From: Vulcanisaeta distributa JCM 11217
GTDB lineage: Archaea; Thermoproteota; Thermoprotei; Thermoproteales; Thermocladiaceae
Length of the DNA: 64,000 nucleotides
Reading direction: 5' to 3'
Assembly: GCF_001316005.1 (NCBI RefSeq)
Contig: NZ_BBBJ01000005.1
Location: forward strand, 1 to 64,000
Under the pieces are notes generated by a model. The model saw only the letters and a list, made by a program, of their open reading frames with translations, searched no databases and was not told the DNA's origin. This document shows positions 31,751-42,347 of the stretch, in pieces. Each line of letters starts with the position of its first letter. Position 1 is the stretch's first letter. A program made the position numbers and the translations under genes.

Positions 31751-32896
31751 ATGAGTGAACTATCAATACCTGATTATTCAGGATTGAGCATCCAGAATTT
31801 AGCTAATACATTACTATCGCATTTCGGCGCAGTACCTAGAGGTCCTAAGTTAAGGCTTGACCTTGACATTAACGATCGCGTAGTCCTAATACTAATTGAT
31901 GGCCTTAGTTACCTAGATTTAATAAATGCCATGGGCAATTCATTACCCGTAAGTAGACTGTATAGAATAACCTCGGTTTTTCCAACAACCACATCCACGG
32001 TATTAACAACACTATTCACAGGCCTAAGTCCTGGTCAGCACGGTGTCTTCGGCCCTAATGTCTACATTAAGGAGATCGGAACAATAGTCAATACCCTATC
32101 CATGGGTCCCGTAATTGGTGAGAGGGATGGACTACATAAAATGGGTTATGACCTAAAGAAACTCTTCCCAATAAAGTCTACAATATTTGAGGAGTTGGGC
32201 AACATGGGTATAAGGAGTAGGGTGTATGTTCCTAAGGGCCTATCCGGAGGCTTATCGAGAATATCCTACGCAGGCGCTGAGATTGTGGAGTACGTAACGC
32301 CATATGACGCAATAATAAACGCATCAAAGTTCTTGAGTGAGTATAGGACTAGCTTTGTACACATATACATAACCACGGTGGACTCCGCAGCGCATAAGTA
32401 TGGGCCGGACTCCGAGGAATGCAATGCCGTGATTAGGGAGACCGTGGACTCCGTGATTAGGATGGCTAAGAAGTACATGGCTGATGCCACGGTCTTGATA
32501 ACGGCAGATCACGGGCATGATGAGGTCAAGAGTAATGTTAAGGCTAATGATGTTCAGGGATTAATGAGGTACTTGCATGTACCACCCTACGGTGATGCCA
32601 GGGCCGTATACCTCAAGCTTAGTGATAAGTCGAGTATTGATGAATTAACGGCATTACTTAGTAAGCATAACGTGGCCGGGCGCTTCCTAAGTAGGGATGA
32701 GGCGATTAACATGGGCCTGTTTGGTGAGGTTTCAAGCGATGTAATTGATAGGGTTGGTGATGTAATCTTCATACCCAATAGTGGCTCAGCCTTTATCTAC
32801 CTGTATAAGCCGGACAATGAGGAATTACTAACTCTCAGGGGTCAGCATGGAGGCTTAACCGAGAGGGAATTGTACATACCATTAATACAGCTATAA
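31751..32896 (+). CDS. Alkaline-phosphatase superfamily phosphodiesterase/phosphatase
   Basis: 381 residues of the type I phosphodiesterase/nucleotide pyrophosphatase group. Metal and nucleophile motifs are LILIDGLSYLDL, the Thr-containing FPTTTSTVLTTLFTG, DSAAHKYG, ITADHGHDE and GQHGGLTERE. No signal peptide is evident, so a cytosolic enzyme acting on a nucleotide or phosphoester is likely; the substrate cannot be named. Notably this gene has no G/C run above four and no frame problem. Confidence 0.85.
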   Translation: MSELSIPDYSGLSIQNLANTLLSHFGAVPRGPKLRLDLDINDRVVLILIDGLSYLDLINAMGNSLPVSRLYRITSVFPTTTSTVLTTLFTGLSPGQHGVFGPNVYIKEIGTIVNTLSMGPVIGERDGLHKMGYDLKKLFPIKSTIFEELGNMGIRSRVYVPKGLSGGLSRISYAGAEIVEYVTPYDAIINASKFLSEYRTSFVHIYITTVDSAAHKYGPDSEECNAVIRETVDSVIRMAKKYMADATVLITADHGHDEVKSNVKANDVQGLMRYLHVPPYGDARAVYLKLSDKSSIDELTALLSKHNVAGRFLSRDEAINMGLFGEVSSDVIDRVGDVIFIPNSGSAFIYLYKPDNEELLTLRGQHGGLTERELYIPLIQL

Positions 32897-34245
32897 TTAC
32901 TCACCAACCAACCTGCCCAGTCTCCTACGTGACTTCTTTAACTGATTAACCATCCTCTTCATTAATTGATAGTAATTCAATAACTCCTTAACGTCCTTAG
33001 GAGTTACCCCAGCGCCCCTGGCTATTCTACGTATTCTAGATGCATTAATAATATCCGGGTTTAACAGCTCTTCCTTGGTCATTGAATCGAGTATGTGCCT
33101 CCACCTCCTGAGCATCTCCTGGGCGTTACTCACCTTCTCCTCATCAAGCATCACAGCCCTATACTGCATTGGCAACATACTACTTGGTAATAACTCCAGG
33201 ATCTTACTAAGGGGGGCCCAAGCTTCATTATTGAGTCAATCTGCTTCTTAATGGTTAGCAGGTTTATTTTGCCCTCCTCGATCTCCTCCATGATTTTACT
33301 CTCCTCCTCAATAGCCCTTATCTTCTCGACTAACGCCTCAAGATCGCCCATGCCCAGTAGTCTCGACACGTACTTATTAGCATCGAAGACCTCGATCTCA
33401 TCAATATCCTCACCAACACCAATAAACTTAATCCTAGCCCCCCCACTCTTTATAACCGAGGTTAATGCGCCGCCGGCCTTTGCGGTACTATCCATCTTAG
33501 TCAGGAAAACGCTATTTATTGGTACGTACTTCATGAAGGCCTCGGTTTGGGCTGCGGCTTGCCTACCGACCGTGGCATCAATCACTAACATGACCTCATC
33601 AGGCTTAGCCTCATCGTAAATAGCCTTAGCCTCCTTCAGTAACTCCTCTTCATTCCTATGCCTACCCGCCGTATCAATTATCACCAAGTCAACCCTATTC
33701 CTCTGCATGTACTCGAGGCCGTGCCTAAGTATGGCTATGGGGGGGTCTTTAGAATCCTCCTCACCGTAAAACAGGGCATTAACCCTCTCCGCCAATTGTT
33801 TAAGCTGGTGATAAGCACCGGGCCTATACGTGTCAGTCTCAATAAGGCCAACCCTCAGGTTTCTCTTAATGTAGAACCTAGCCAACTTAGCCGCTGATGT
33901 TGTCTTTCCACTACCCTCAACGCCAATCAGCATTAGTTTATACGGTCTCTTACCAATGTTTACATTCGGTGCCTCCTCACCACCGAGTGCCTTAACCAAT
34001 TCCTGATAGAGGAGGTATAGTAAGAATTCCTTACTTGTGATGCCCTGTGGAGGCTTCTCCTGCCTAAATCTTTCCTCGATTGTCTTCGTTATTGATAAGA
34101 CAACATCAGCACTAACATCGGCCCTCAACAATATTCTCTGAATCTCCCTTAGCACCTCCTTGAGCGTTGCCTCGTCTATGTAATTCAATCCCCTAATTCT
34201 ATTGACCAGGTTCGTGAAGGCCTCAACTAATGGGTTTGGCGCCAC
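32897..34245 (-). CDS. srp54: Signal recognition particle protein SRP54 (one frame break)
   Basis: GTPase that targets nascent membrane and secreted proteins. N domain, then G domain with GVEGSGKTTSAAKLA, TDTYRPGAYHQL, IIDTAGRHR and FLTKMDSTAKAGG, then the M domain. The frame breaks at a G6 at 33211-33216; four bases restore MKLGPLSKILELLPSSML and the M domain with the RIRRIARGAG RNA-binding stretch. Merged length is about 450 residues, typical. Start is GTG at 34245. Other in-frame C7/G7 runs give KSGGARIKF and DPPIAIL, each one residue longer than usual. Confidence 0.94.
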
Positions 34246-34280
34246 TGCAGTTTAATTCGTTCCCTGATCCCTTAAATAAT

Positions 34281-35333
34281 TTATTGCGGGAATTGCTGCG
34301 TTTCGTAATACTGAGACGTGTAGTACTGCTGCGGGTAGTAATAATAACCCTGCGGATACTGCTGCCCGCAGTAATAACTCCTATAATAATTAAGTGTGTT
34401 CTCATCATTGAGGGGGGGACCAATCACGTAAATGCCCCCAGGCCCTATCTCGTATATGAGCTTTATTGGCCTAATGGGCATCCACCTCATCTTCCTAATG
34501 AACATTATCCTAGCCAAGCACCCAAAATCGCTATTTGCCATTGATATTTCCCTGAGGGATAGCATAATCACGCCACTTGCGAGGTACTCCTCGACTCCAA
34601 ACCTGCTAAGCTTATTCTCCTCACCCGTGGGTATTTCCGACGTCATTATCGTAGTCACATCCTTAAGCCTCTTAAGCTGGAACACCAACTCCCTCAGGTA
34701 CTCCCTAATCCAAATAACGTCTTGATGGCTCATTATTATTAATGGCGCAATTGGGTCAATGACGAGCCTCTTAACATCGTACTTCTTAACCTGCTCAATG
34801 ATCATCTTAGCCAAATCCCTCGGATCAAGGGTTATCTTCTCATCACGCGCATAAATCCTGAAGTAAGTCCTGAAATCAGCCATTATTAACTTACCACTTC
34901 TCTCGTATGAATCGAGATCCCAACCAAGCGCATCGCGAACACCCCTCTTAACGTCCTCAGAAGGCTCATCGACGGTCACGTACATACCCACCTCGCCAAG
35001 CTCAGCACCCGTCCTAAGGAATGTTAGGCTGAATATGGTCTTCCCAGTACCAGCCTCACCAGCTATTAGGTAAACCTCACCCCCCCTCTTAAATCCGCCA
35101 CTGAGTATGTACGTGTCCAGGTAATTAATTCCGGTTAATGCCTTATCCTCATAGTAATAATAGTAATATGGGTATTGATCCTGCGGATACTGAATCGTCT
35201 GCGTATTATATGGGTATTGATAATAAGTCATTGTATCATTATAATAATTACCCGTTTGATAATTCCCATAGTAATTATTATAATTCGAATAAGCATCCGA
35301 ATCTGAAATTGTTTGCCTCCTCATGGAATTCAT
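34281..35333 (-). CDS. KaiC-like ATPase with tyrosine-rich low-complexity tails
   Basis: 350 residues. The core (about residues 63-305) is a KaiC/RadA-type ATPase: TGINYLDTYILSGGF, Walker A AGEAGTGKT, TVDEPSEDVKRG and Walker B-type LVIDPIAPLII. Flanking tails are unusual: residues 1-61 contain 19 Tyr with many Asn and Gln, and the last 37 contain 13 Tyr with Gln and Pro. Such composition is typical of prion-like, self-associating segments. It is followed closely (47 bases) on the same strand by the PINA gene upstream. Its function is unknown; a regulatory or scaffold ATPase is a guess. Confidence 0.8.
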   Translation of the reverse strand: MNSMRRQTISDSDAYSNYNNYYGNYQTGNYYNDTMTYYQYPYNTQTIQYPQDQYPYYYYYYEDKALTGINYLDTYILSGGFKRGGEVYLIAGEAGTGKTIFSLTFLRTGAELGEVGMYVTVDEPSEDVKRGVRDALGWDLDSYERSGKLIMADFRTYFRIYARDEKITLDPRDLAKMIIEQVKKYDVKRLVIDPIAPLIIMSHQDVIWIREYLRELVFQLKRLKDVTTIMTSEIPTGEENKLSRFGVEEYLASGVIMLSLREISMANSDFGCLARIMFIRKMRWMPIRPIKLIYEIGPGGIYVIGPPLNDENTLNYYRSYYCGQQYPQGYYYYPQQYYTSQYYETQQFPQ

Positions 35334-35380
35334 ACTATCCTGACAATAGCTATAGAAGTACTTATATATGTTGCGTTTCG

Positions 35381-36976
35381 TTAATGTTCCTTCGGCCTTA
35401 CCTTAAGTTGAACATTAAACTTCTTTCTAATGTTCTCAAGCTTAGGTAAACCCTTAGAAATAACGGCGCCTATGTACGCATCCGGTACCTGAATCACCAC
35501 CGACCCATCCTCACCCCCCCTAACAATTGATATCTCCTCAGGTGGTACGTACTTCCTCAAAACCCTAACAATCCTACTAATCAACCTCTTATCACTAACA
35601 GCCTGACTTACCTTACGTGACCTGCCTATTGGCGTTACGAATATCTCCTCACCAAATACGTAAATCTCATACTCAACGGTATCGTTTATGAAGTCCTTAA
35701 CGATAACCACGGGCCTCGCCAAGTCCTCCTCGCTCATACCCTCGGGAACCTTAACGGTAAGCTCAAGACTATACACCTTCTGAACCTCACCATCCTTCAT
35801 AAAGAGGACTGTATCTATTATTGATGGTAGCATGCCGAGCTCAGTCCTACCTATAAACCTCTGGATCGCGTCTATAGGGCTTGTCGCATGCACAACACCG
35901 ACCATACCGACGCCGGCTAACCTAAGGTCTATGTATAATTGAAAGTCAGCGGTATCCCTCATCTCATCGAATATCGTGAAGTCGGGCCTAGATAGCAGTA
36001 ATAAGTCGTGTATTTCCTCAGATGATGCGTAGGTCTTTGATATCTGCGTTATCTCATTGGGTAGTATCATATCCCTAGGAGACTCCACTGTCTTAACAAC
36101 CTTACCAAGGCTCATGTAGTACTCAGCCAATGCTTGGGCGAAGGTCGTCTTACCAGCACCCGGTGGGCCGGCTATCAATATTCCCTCAGCCTGCCTACTC
36201 AATCTATCAAGAACCTTAGGATGAAGTGAATACTCCTCAAGTCTCCTCTTAATTAGTGGTTTAACGGCCGTTATCTCGATTCCATCGGACACGGGAGGTA
36301 ATGCAACAACAATCCTATACTCACCATGCTGAATAATGAGTGAATTCTCCCTCCTAATCTCAACCCTAGTATTACTATTGGCCATTAACGATGCAGATAT
36401 TAACTCCCTAACCATCTTCTCCAGGTACTCCCTACTGAGCGGTTCATTACCGAGAGGCACCAATTGCCAGTTTCCTGGCCTACCCTTCTTAGCGTAGGGT
36501 ATTGAACCCTCCTTTAGATGGACGGACATTGTGTCGTTATCGAAAAACCTCTCAATCTCTAGCTTATCCTTATGCTGACCAATGAATAGCGTTTCAATAC
36601 CCATAGCCCGTGAAATCTCAAAATTCATCTCATCACTGGTCACCAATGTTGCGCCTAATTCCCTGGCCAATTCTCTAACAATCTCATCAACTGAGTGCTG
36701 GTCAGGTCTTGGTATTGACTTTGGGAGCGTCGATACGTACTCAACCCTTACATCCTCGAGGCCAAGTTTGTTTATTGAGTCCATGATGTAATTCAACTCC
36801 CTAATACCTAACCAACCCAATGCACCGCCAGCCCTGGCTTCGCTCTCGAATTTCCTAATTATCTCTGTATGTATTAATAACCTACCCTTAATATTGCCCC
36901 CCCTCAATATTGCCTCCTTTAGGCTTCCATCCAAGAACACTGACGTATCAGGTACATAAATATTGCCTACTTGCAT
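35381..36976 (-). CDS. PINA-type PIN domain plus ATPase plus KH protein
   Basis: 531 residues. N-terminal PIN domain (PDTSVFLDG near residue 9, LVTSDEMN), a central PilT/VirB11-type ATPase with Walker A AGPPGAGKTTFAQ and Walker B-type FTIFDEMRD, and a C-terminal KH-like domain with VVIQVPDAYIGAVISKG. This matches the archaeal PINA family, which in Sulfolobus promotes Holliday-junction branch migration. The gene is intact with two seven-base runs in loops (VRGGED, LRGGNI). Confidence 0.88.
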   Translation of the reverse strand: MQVGNIYVPDTSVFLDGSLKEAILRGGNIKGRLLIHTEIIRKFESEARAGGALGWLGIRELNYIMDSINKLGLEDVRVEYVSTLPKSIPRPDQHSVDEIVRELARELGATLVTSDEMNFEISRAMGIETLFIGQHKDKLEIERFFDNDTMSVHLKEGSIPYAKKGRPGNWQLVPLGNEPLSREYLEKMVRELISASLMANSNTRVEIRRENSLIIQHGEYRIVVALPPVSDGIEITAVKPLIKRRLEEYSLHPKVLDRLSRQAEGILIAGPPGAGKTTFAQALAEYYMSLGKVVKTVESPRDMILPNEITQISKTYASSEEIHDLLLLSRPDFTIFDEMRDTADFQLYIDLRLAGVGMVGVVHATSPIDAIQRFIGRTELGMLPSIIDTVLFMKDGEVQKVYSLELTVKVPEGMSEEDLARPVVIVKDFINDTVEYEIYVFGEEIFVTPIGRSRKVSQAVSDKRLISRIVRVLRKYVPPEEISIVRGGEDGSVVIQVPDAYIGAVISKGLPKLENIRKKFNVQLKVRPKEH

Positions 36977-37050
36977 TTCGCTTATCGCTAAGTAATCGAT
37001 ATTAGGTACCCTTAATAAACACTTTTATTCATATACTCATAGTAAACCAA

Positions 37051-38044
37051 TTAGTCATTACTCACGACAACAACGCCATTAGTATCCAGCACAGTCCTTA
37101 GCACCGATCCGCCAGTAAGCTCGATAGCCTTCTCAACCTCGACCCTATCAGATAAAGCTATCATGCACCCTCCACCACCAGCACCTGTTAGCTTTGAGCC
37201 GAGAGCACCGGCATTCCTAGCCGCGTAAACCATCTCATTCAACTGCCGAGTCGATACGCCGAGGGCATCAAGCAATCCATGATTAATGTTCATTAAAGTA
37301 CCCATTAGCTCCAGGTCACCCTTCTCCAGGGCCTCCCTACCCTTCCTAGTAATTAGCCCTATCGATCTTATTATTGGCTCTATTACGTCTCTCATGGTCT
37401 CATACTTCCTCCTAACCATAGCCACTAGGTCCTTAGTCGTACTCACCCTGGGCACATACCCAATAATTAACGGAATACTAACCCAGGCCTTACAGGTTCC
37501 ATCACAGCGTTATTGCCCTCAGGCCTTACATACATTATACCGCCGAACGTAGCCATCGTGGTATCCGTGGGACTTGCGGAACCCTGAACGTCCTTCTCAA
37601 CCTGCCACGCAAGACGCGCCAGTTCGCGCTTATCAATGTCATAGCCCAACTCCCTTATGTATGCGTATATCGTTGCGACAGCCACGGCAGCCGATGTACC
37701 CAACCCAGCACCAACCGGCATCTCAGACCGTATCTCCAGGTCAATACCAGCCTTTTTATCGACGTATTCCATGGCTAACTCAATGGCCCTCTTAACATAG
37801 CTCAATGCAGATATTACCGCACCGTAATCCGTCTTAGCGATTATATCACCGTTCTCATTAATCGTTACAGAGATACCTGCCAATCTTAAATCCCTCGCAT
37901 TTATATTGATTTTACCATCACTCCTAGCCCTTGCCGTGACATAGACGTACTTATTAATAGCCATTGCCAGGCTGGTTCGCCGTAAACAACTGCATGTTCC
38001 CCCCCATAAAGTATCACCTTACCGGGCGCCCTTACAGTAACCAC
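37051..38044 (-). CDS. mvk: Mevalonate kinase (two frame breaks)
   Basis: GHMP kinase of isoprenoid-lipid synthesis. The N-terminal RAPGKVILYGG-EHAVVYGEPA segment is encoded upstream of the longest ORF, from a GTG at 38044; the frame breaks near 37968-37973 (CC where CCC is expected, restoring ALAMAINKY) and near 37469-37473 (CC for CCC, restoring LVFPLIIGYVPRV). PVGAGLGTSAAVAVA is the ATP loop and GAGGGGCMIAL the C-terminal glycine motif. A G7 adds a Gly to the family motif YGEHAVVYG. Merged length is about 331 residues, typical for archaea. Confidence 0.9.
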
Positions 38045-38068
38045 GGACTTATGGGTAATTCGGGAAAA

Positions 38069-38757
38069 TTAAATTCTTCCGTTAAATAGCTTTGAACTAC
38101 CTGGCTTACTAAGTTCAATGATTAAATTTGTTATAGTCCTATGTGCATTATTAAGCCCATAAATCACTGAGCCATAGCTGGGCACTAGTATAAATACTCC
38201 AGTAATGAATAATCCACCAGCAATTAAGTAATTGCGAAGTAATACTATGGTCAGCCCTAGGTATACCAATACGTAACTAATCATCATTATTACTGATGAA
38301 TACTTAAGGGTATTACTGTAGTAACCAAGCCTGTAGAGTGCGGTCATTATCATGAATTGGCCAATGAAGTTCTCAATAGCCACAACCACACTTACTAAGT
38401 TAATGATTAATGGGCTAACCCTGATCACGACCATCACGTCCATAGCCAGGGATAGCAAGGAGGCAAATATGACGATAAATACACCGACCTTACCAACATC
38501 GTAATCCTTAGGGTATGCCTTAACCATTAGGTCGAAACCCCTCCTCACTAGGGTTGCGTATGTGACTAGTAGTAGAATTGGGACTAGGGCATTGATCATA
38601 TCCATGGATATTGGCGGTAAATGAATTAGTATTCCCATGAGCGCGATTACGGAGAACGCATAGAATATGAATACCACTAGGTATAGTATGAAGCCTGTCA
38701 TGATTGCATCAACACCCTTAATGAGCAGGCTCAACCTATCAACGGTGTCATCGCTCA
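38069..38757 (-). CDS. Unknown polytopic membrane protein
   Basis: Not recognised. About 229 residues from ATG at 38757 (MSDDTVDRL), with six likely membrane helices and very little soluble sequence. It overlaps the 3' end of the MFS transporter gene by about 10 bases and shares its strand, so the two are probably co-transcribed; the overlap suggests a linked role. Confidence 0.6.
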
Positions 38758-39962
38758 TTACTAATATTATGGCGAATCGCACTTAAATAAATTATCATTA
38801 AACCTAACGAAAGAATTAATGGTATTAGAAATAGAGACTCCGTATTAATTCTGTAAAACTCACCAGTTAGGTAGCTTCCAATTGTTTGTCCAATTAACTG
38901 AAATACTATTAGTAGACTCATTCCATAGCCCCCCCTTCTATTAACTCCAATTCTACCACCCAATTCACTCTGTATCGCTGTAATAACTAGCTGAACACCA
39001 ACCTGAAGCATGAGTAAGTAACCCACGACTGAATAGATGTTTTCGATTAATCCCATTGCACTACCCACCGCACTAATCATCGTACCTAAGGCGAACAACT
39101 TACTCCTATACCTATCAACGTAGAAGGTTAGGAATATCCCTATCATGACGTAGACGGCGTATGAAATTGATACCAAGTAACCCCAATAGACTGTGTTGAG
39201 TCCTAACTTGTAGATTACGTATATTGGTAATAACGTGTTTATGGGCATTATGGCAATTGATATCATTAATGCCGATACATAAATCATTAATAAATCACCA
39301 GGTAAATTAGCAATGCTAATTAATTGATTATATGAACGTAAGATTTCCCTAAAGGTTATTCTGCCAATCCTATTCCCCAGGGTCTCCTTAATTGTAAACT
39401 GCCTAATTATTGCAACAACTACGGAGATAATCGAGGAGATTAAATACGCAAGTCTAATACCGAAGAGACCGTACTTATCAATTAAAAAGCCACTGACGGG
39501 TGGTAAAACTAACCAGGGTATTTGGGGTAGTATTGACGTGATTAGAATCCCACTGGCGTATCTTTCCTGAGGTAAGGAGTCCATTAAAATCGCAAGCAGC
39601 GCAGGTTGGTAAAAGGATGCAGCCATGTTTAATGCATAGAATATCGCAAGTAATTGCCAATTGGGCGCTATGACCATTAGGAATGACATTACCGTTATTA
39701 ACCAAGTCCCTATGACAATCGATGACCTGCGACCTAAGGTGTCCGTTAAGTACCCTCCTGGGATTATCGCAATTAACTGCACAATCATTGATATTGAGTA
39801 AGTTAGGCCTATGTCTACGGCGTTGGCGCCAAGCATCTTTAGGTAAATCGAGAAGTAGGGCATCGTCATGGCATTACCGATTGCGTAAAGGAACCAGGTA
39901 AGTAACAGTATTCCCACGTTACCTGTTACGTAATACTTAATGTTCCTTCTTACGTCATGCAA
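38748..39962 (-). CDS. Major facilitator superfamily transporter
   Basis: 404 residues with 12 predicted membrane helices. The loop between helices 2 and 3 has the MFS signature GGYLTDTLGRRSS and the opening is typical of multidrug/unknown-substrate MFS carriers (TWFLYAIGNAMTMPYFSIYL). No binding residues identify a substrate. One in-frame C7 gives NRRGGYGMS in the cytoplasmic loop. Confidence 0.82.
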   Translation of the reverse strand: MHDVRRNIKYYVTGNVGILLLTWFLYAIGNAMTMPYFSIYLKMLGANAVDIGLTYSISMIVQLIAIIPGGYLTDTLGRRSSIVIGTWLITVMSFLMVIAPNWQLLAIFYALNMAASFYQPALLAILMDSLPQERYASGILITSILPQIPWLVLPPVSGFLIDKYGLFGIRLAYLISSIISVVVAIIRQFTIKETLGNRIGRITFREILRSYNQLISIANLPGDLLMIYVSALMISIAIMPINTLLPIYVIYKLGLNTVYWGYLVSISYAVYVMIGIFLTFYVDRYRSKLFALGTMISAVGSAMGLIENIYSVVGYLLMLQVGVQLVITAIQSELGGRIGVNRRGGYGMSLLIVFQLIGQTIGSYLTGEFYRINTESLFLIPLILSLGLMIIYLSAIRHNISNER

Positions 39963-40524
39963 TTATAACACCCTTTTGTCCGTAGGGTATGTGCAGCATT
40001 TAAAAATGTCTATGAACGTTAAGGTTCAGTTATTTTACCCATTCATCACTTGTTCAAGAGACCGTCGTTTCATCACACGAAAATAACAGTTGTCTAGGCT
40101 TAAAAGACTTAGGTACCGTGGCTTCTATGGTAGTACGTAATAATGGTCCTTAATTAATTCCCTAACGACTCTCTCATTGGCGTATATGGGTACTATTATT
40201 GGTAATGAGTATGGTGTTGGCACAATCATTAGATGGGCATATTCCTGCCACCGTATTGATTAGAAATTGCGTTGATCTCCGTATTATCTATTGAGTAATT
40301 ATTACCTATTGTCATTCTCCTTAATTGCATTGGTAATATCCTTATGTTCCTAATGTTCCTAATTATTGATTTCACTCCCATCATACATTTTTCAGGGGGC
40401 TATGGAGGGTTTAAATGCCTTTATGGTGTGAAGGGTACACTTGCTATATAGCAAGTGTAGTGGAAAAATTACTACATATACTATATAATTCACGTAAAAT
40501 TAAGTACGTGTATTTAAATATTTT
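39963..40524. other. Intergenic region with one doubtful small ORF
   Basis: About 560 bases between the MFS gene and the IorA-like gene, both on the minus strand. It is AT-rich with repeated CCTAATGTTCCTAAT-like sequence near 40350-40365. The only coding candidate is the small minus-strand ORF at 40125-40384. Apart from TATA-like stretches near 40000 and 40495 I see nothing else. Confidence 0.4.
40125..40384 (-). CDS. Possible small protein, about 86 residues, frame-broken
   Basis: Reading the minus strand from an ATG at 40384 gives a basic stretch (MMGVKSIIRNIRNIRILPMQ). After adding one base near 40238 it continues as IVPTPYSLPIIVPIYANERVVREL to a stop at 40125. The second half reads like a real protein, but no family is recognised. 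It may equally be a decayed gene end. Low confidence. Confidence 0.3.
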
Positions 40525-42075
40525 TCACGATACCTTAACCCTAGTTATCGCACCCCCCCTCAAGCACACTAATTGGCAAATACCACAGCCAACGCATGTC
40601 TTAGCGTCAATAATGGGCTTCTTACTTAACTTAATGGCTGGGCAATTAATCCTTAAGCAATCACCGCAATTATCGCAATACTCATCAACGATACTAAACG
40701 CGTATTTACCTAGGGAATGCGCCGAGATACGTATTACAATTATACCACGTGAATTGACAATGCCCAAAACATCCTGTAGTGAGCTCAGGGGGGGGTTGCT
40801 TGGGTCGTAATTTACGACTTGATATTGAGCATTGACTTTAGATAGACCGTTTAAAGCCTCGTTACATTCATCATTAATTAATGGAATTATCATGAGATAA
40901 TTACCGTGATAGGTATTAATAATCTCACGGATTATATCCTCCTGGTTCAATAATGAGCATGGATTAACCACTGCTATTAACCTGCCGTAATCATAACCAG
41001 CTCTTAGAAATGCCAATATTGACATTAATGGGTTTGTCACAAAATCAACTACTTGATCAAAATTCCTCGGTTCGAAGAATGTTGGAAGCATGTCATAGCT
41101 TGGCGTCAGCCTTCAGTACCGATTATGTGCATGTATGATGGGTCAATCACAATTATTGGTACCTCACCCTGCCTCCTATACTTTGAAAAAAGCCACTCAA
41201 TGAGCATTAATGGGTCTCCTGGTCCTCGAAAAAAGAGCTGTTGAACTGCATTATTAATTAAGTCGTTATACCACTTATTGATATCATCAATCATAAGCCT
41301 ATCAACGCCAACCTCCTTCACTAGGTAATCCCCCTGGATCAACAACGTACTTAACATTAATAAAATCCCTGGGTAATGGATTTATATACAATGATAGAAC
41401 CACTGAGTAATTACTGACTTTATCAAGGCGTTCCTTAATAAATGACCACGCAGGGCCTGACACAAGAACTCCATCACCCTTACCAATGACGGTAATATTA
41501 TCACGAGACCTAACCCCCCCAACCTCCTCAGGAATTCTCCTACGGATATTACTCAACAATCGATTAAGACCCCCCCAACGCATGGGCTCGCCCCCCCAAT
41601 TCTTATTAAACGTAGCCTCCCTACGCTTAACACCAATGCCGCTGAGACCCTCACCCACGCTCAGCCAAGGTCCTAACCTCACTATGTATGGTAGTTCAAA
41701 GGCCTCACTGTAATCTCGGCTCTCCTTAATGGCCTTAACAAGGCTCTCCTGATCCCAGGGTTCTAGGCATGGTAAACCCGTTAATTCACAGAATGGCCTT
41801 ATGTCGTGAATATCGTAAACAAACACCACGAGTGAGCCCCTAATCCTGGCAATGCTTAGTGAGCCTAGGGAATTTAGGAAACCAAGGTCGTCAATTAGTA
41901 CTGCGACATCCTTAAACATGCTCGAGAGAGTCTCGGCCTCGTTAATCGTACCCTCAGGACCTACTTTTATAGTGAATACCTTATTCATTAAGTAAGAGCC
42001 TGTTATGAGTACGTCATTGAATGAGTTCCTTAACGCATCCGCAATTCCTAAAATGCTGCTCCTTATATCATGCAC
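40525..42075 (-). CDS. IorA-like 2-oxoacid (indolepyruvate) oxidoreductase alpha-type protein (two frame breaks)
   Basis: About 517 residues when merged. N-terminal pyrimidine-binding-like domain with DIHDIRPFCELTGLPCLEPWD and LPYIVRLG, matching IorA; C-terminal ferredoxin domain with CDNCGDCLRINCPAI and CVGCGICQLVC, also IorA-like. The expected TPP domain in the middle is short and divergent. Frame breaks: a G5 at 41329-41333 (four expected) and GG for GGG near 41101-41103. No iorB is adjacent. It may be a non-standard or accessory subunit, so the function is uncertain. Five seven-base runs, two of them 14 bases apart. Confidence 0.65.
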
Positions 42076-42170
42076 TGATTTCGTTAATATATTGCGATTT
42101 AAAAAGTATTATTTTTTTATCATGGAATTGAAAGGTTTTAATAACTTTAATATTAATGTATTTACTAAAT

Positions 42171-42347
42171 ATGAGTGTGAATAGTAGTTGGAATGGACGC
42201 GCGCTCTCGGTAATTAGGAGATACGTAGTCACTATATTGATAATCCTAATCTTTACATCAATCAATGCTAGGGCATTAACACCTGCTGTGAATAGCACGC
42301 ACTTCCTAATATACGACCTAGCAAATCTGAGCGGGGGGGCAGTTTAG
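42171..42347 (+). pseudogene. 5' fragment of a secreted protein gene cut by the PaREP2b gene
   Basis: ATG at 42171 begins a 58-residue reading with a good signal peptide (VVTILIILIFTSINARALTP) and a start of a mature domain (NSTHFLIYDLANLSG), then stops at a G7 just where the PaREP2b gene begins on the other strand. A gene for a large secreted protein without a signal peptide resumes at 44198. The arrangement suggests one original gene with an inserted element; junctions are not proven. Confidence 0.5.

Noticed and set aside
40415-40810. 131-residue plus-strand ORF overlapping the IorA-like gene
   Set aside because: It is antisense to a clear ferredoxin-containing protein and its sequence is a shadow of that gene.
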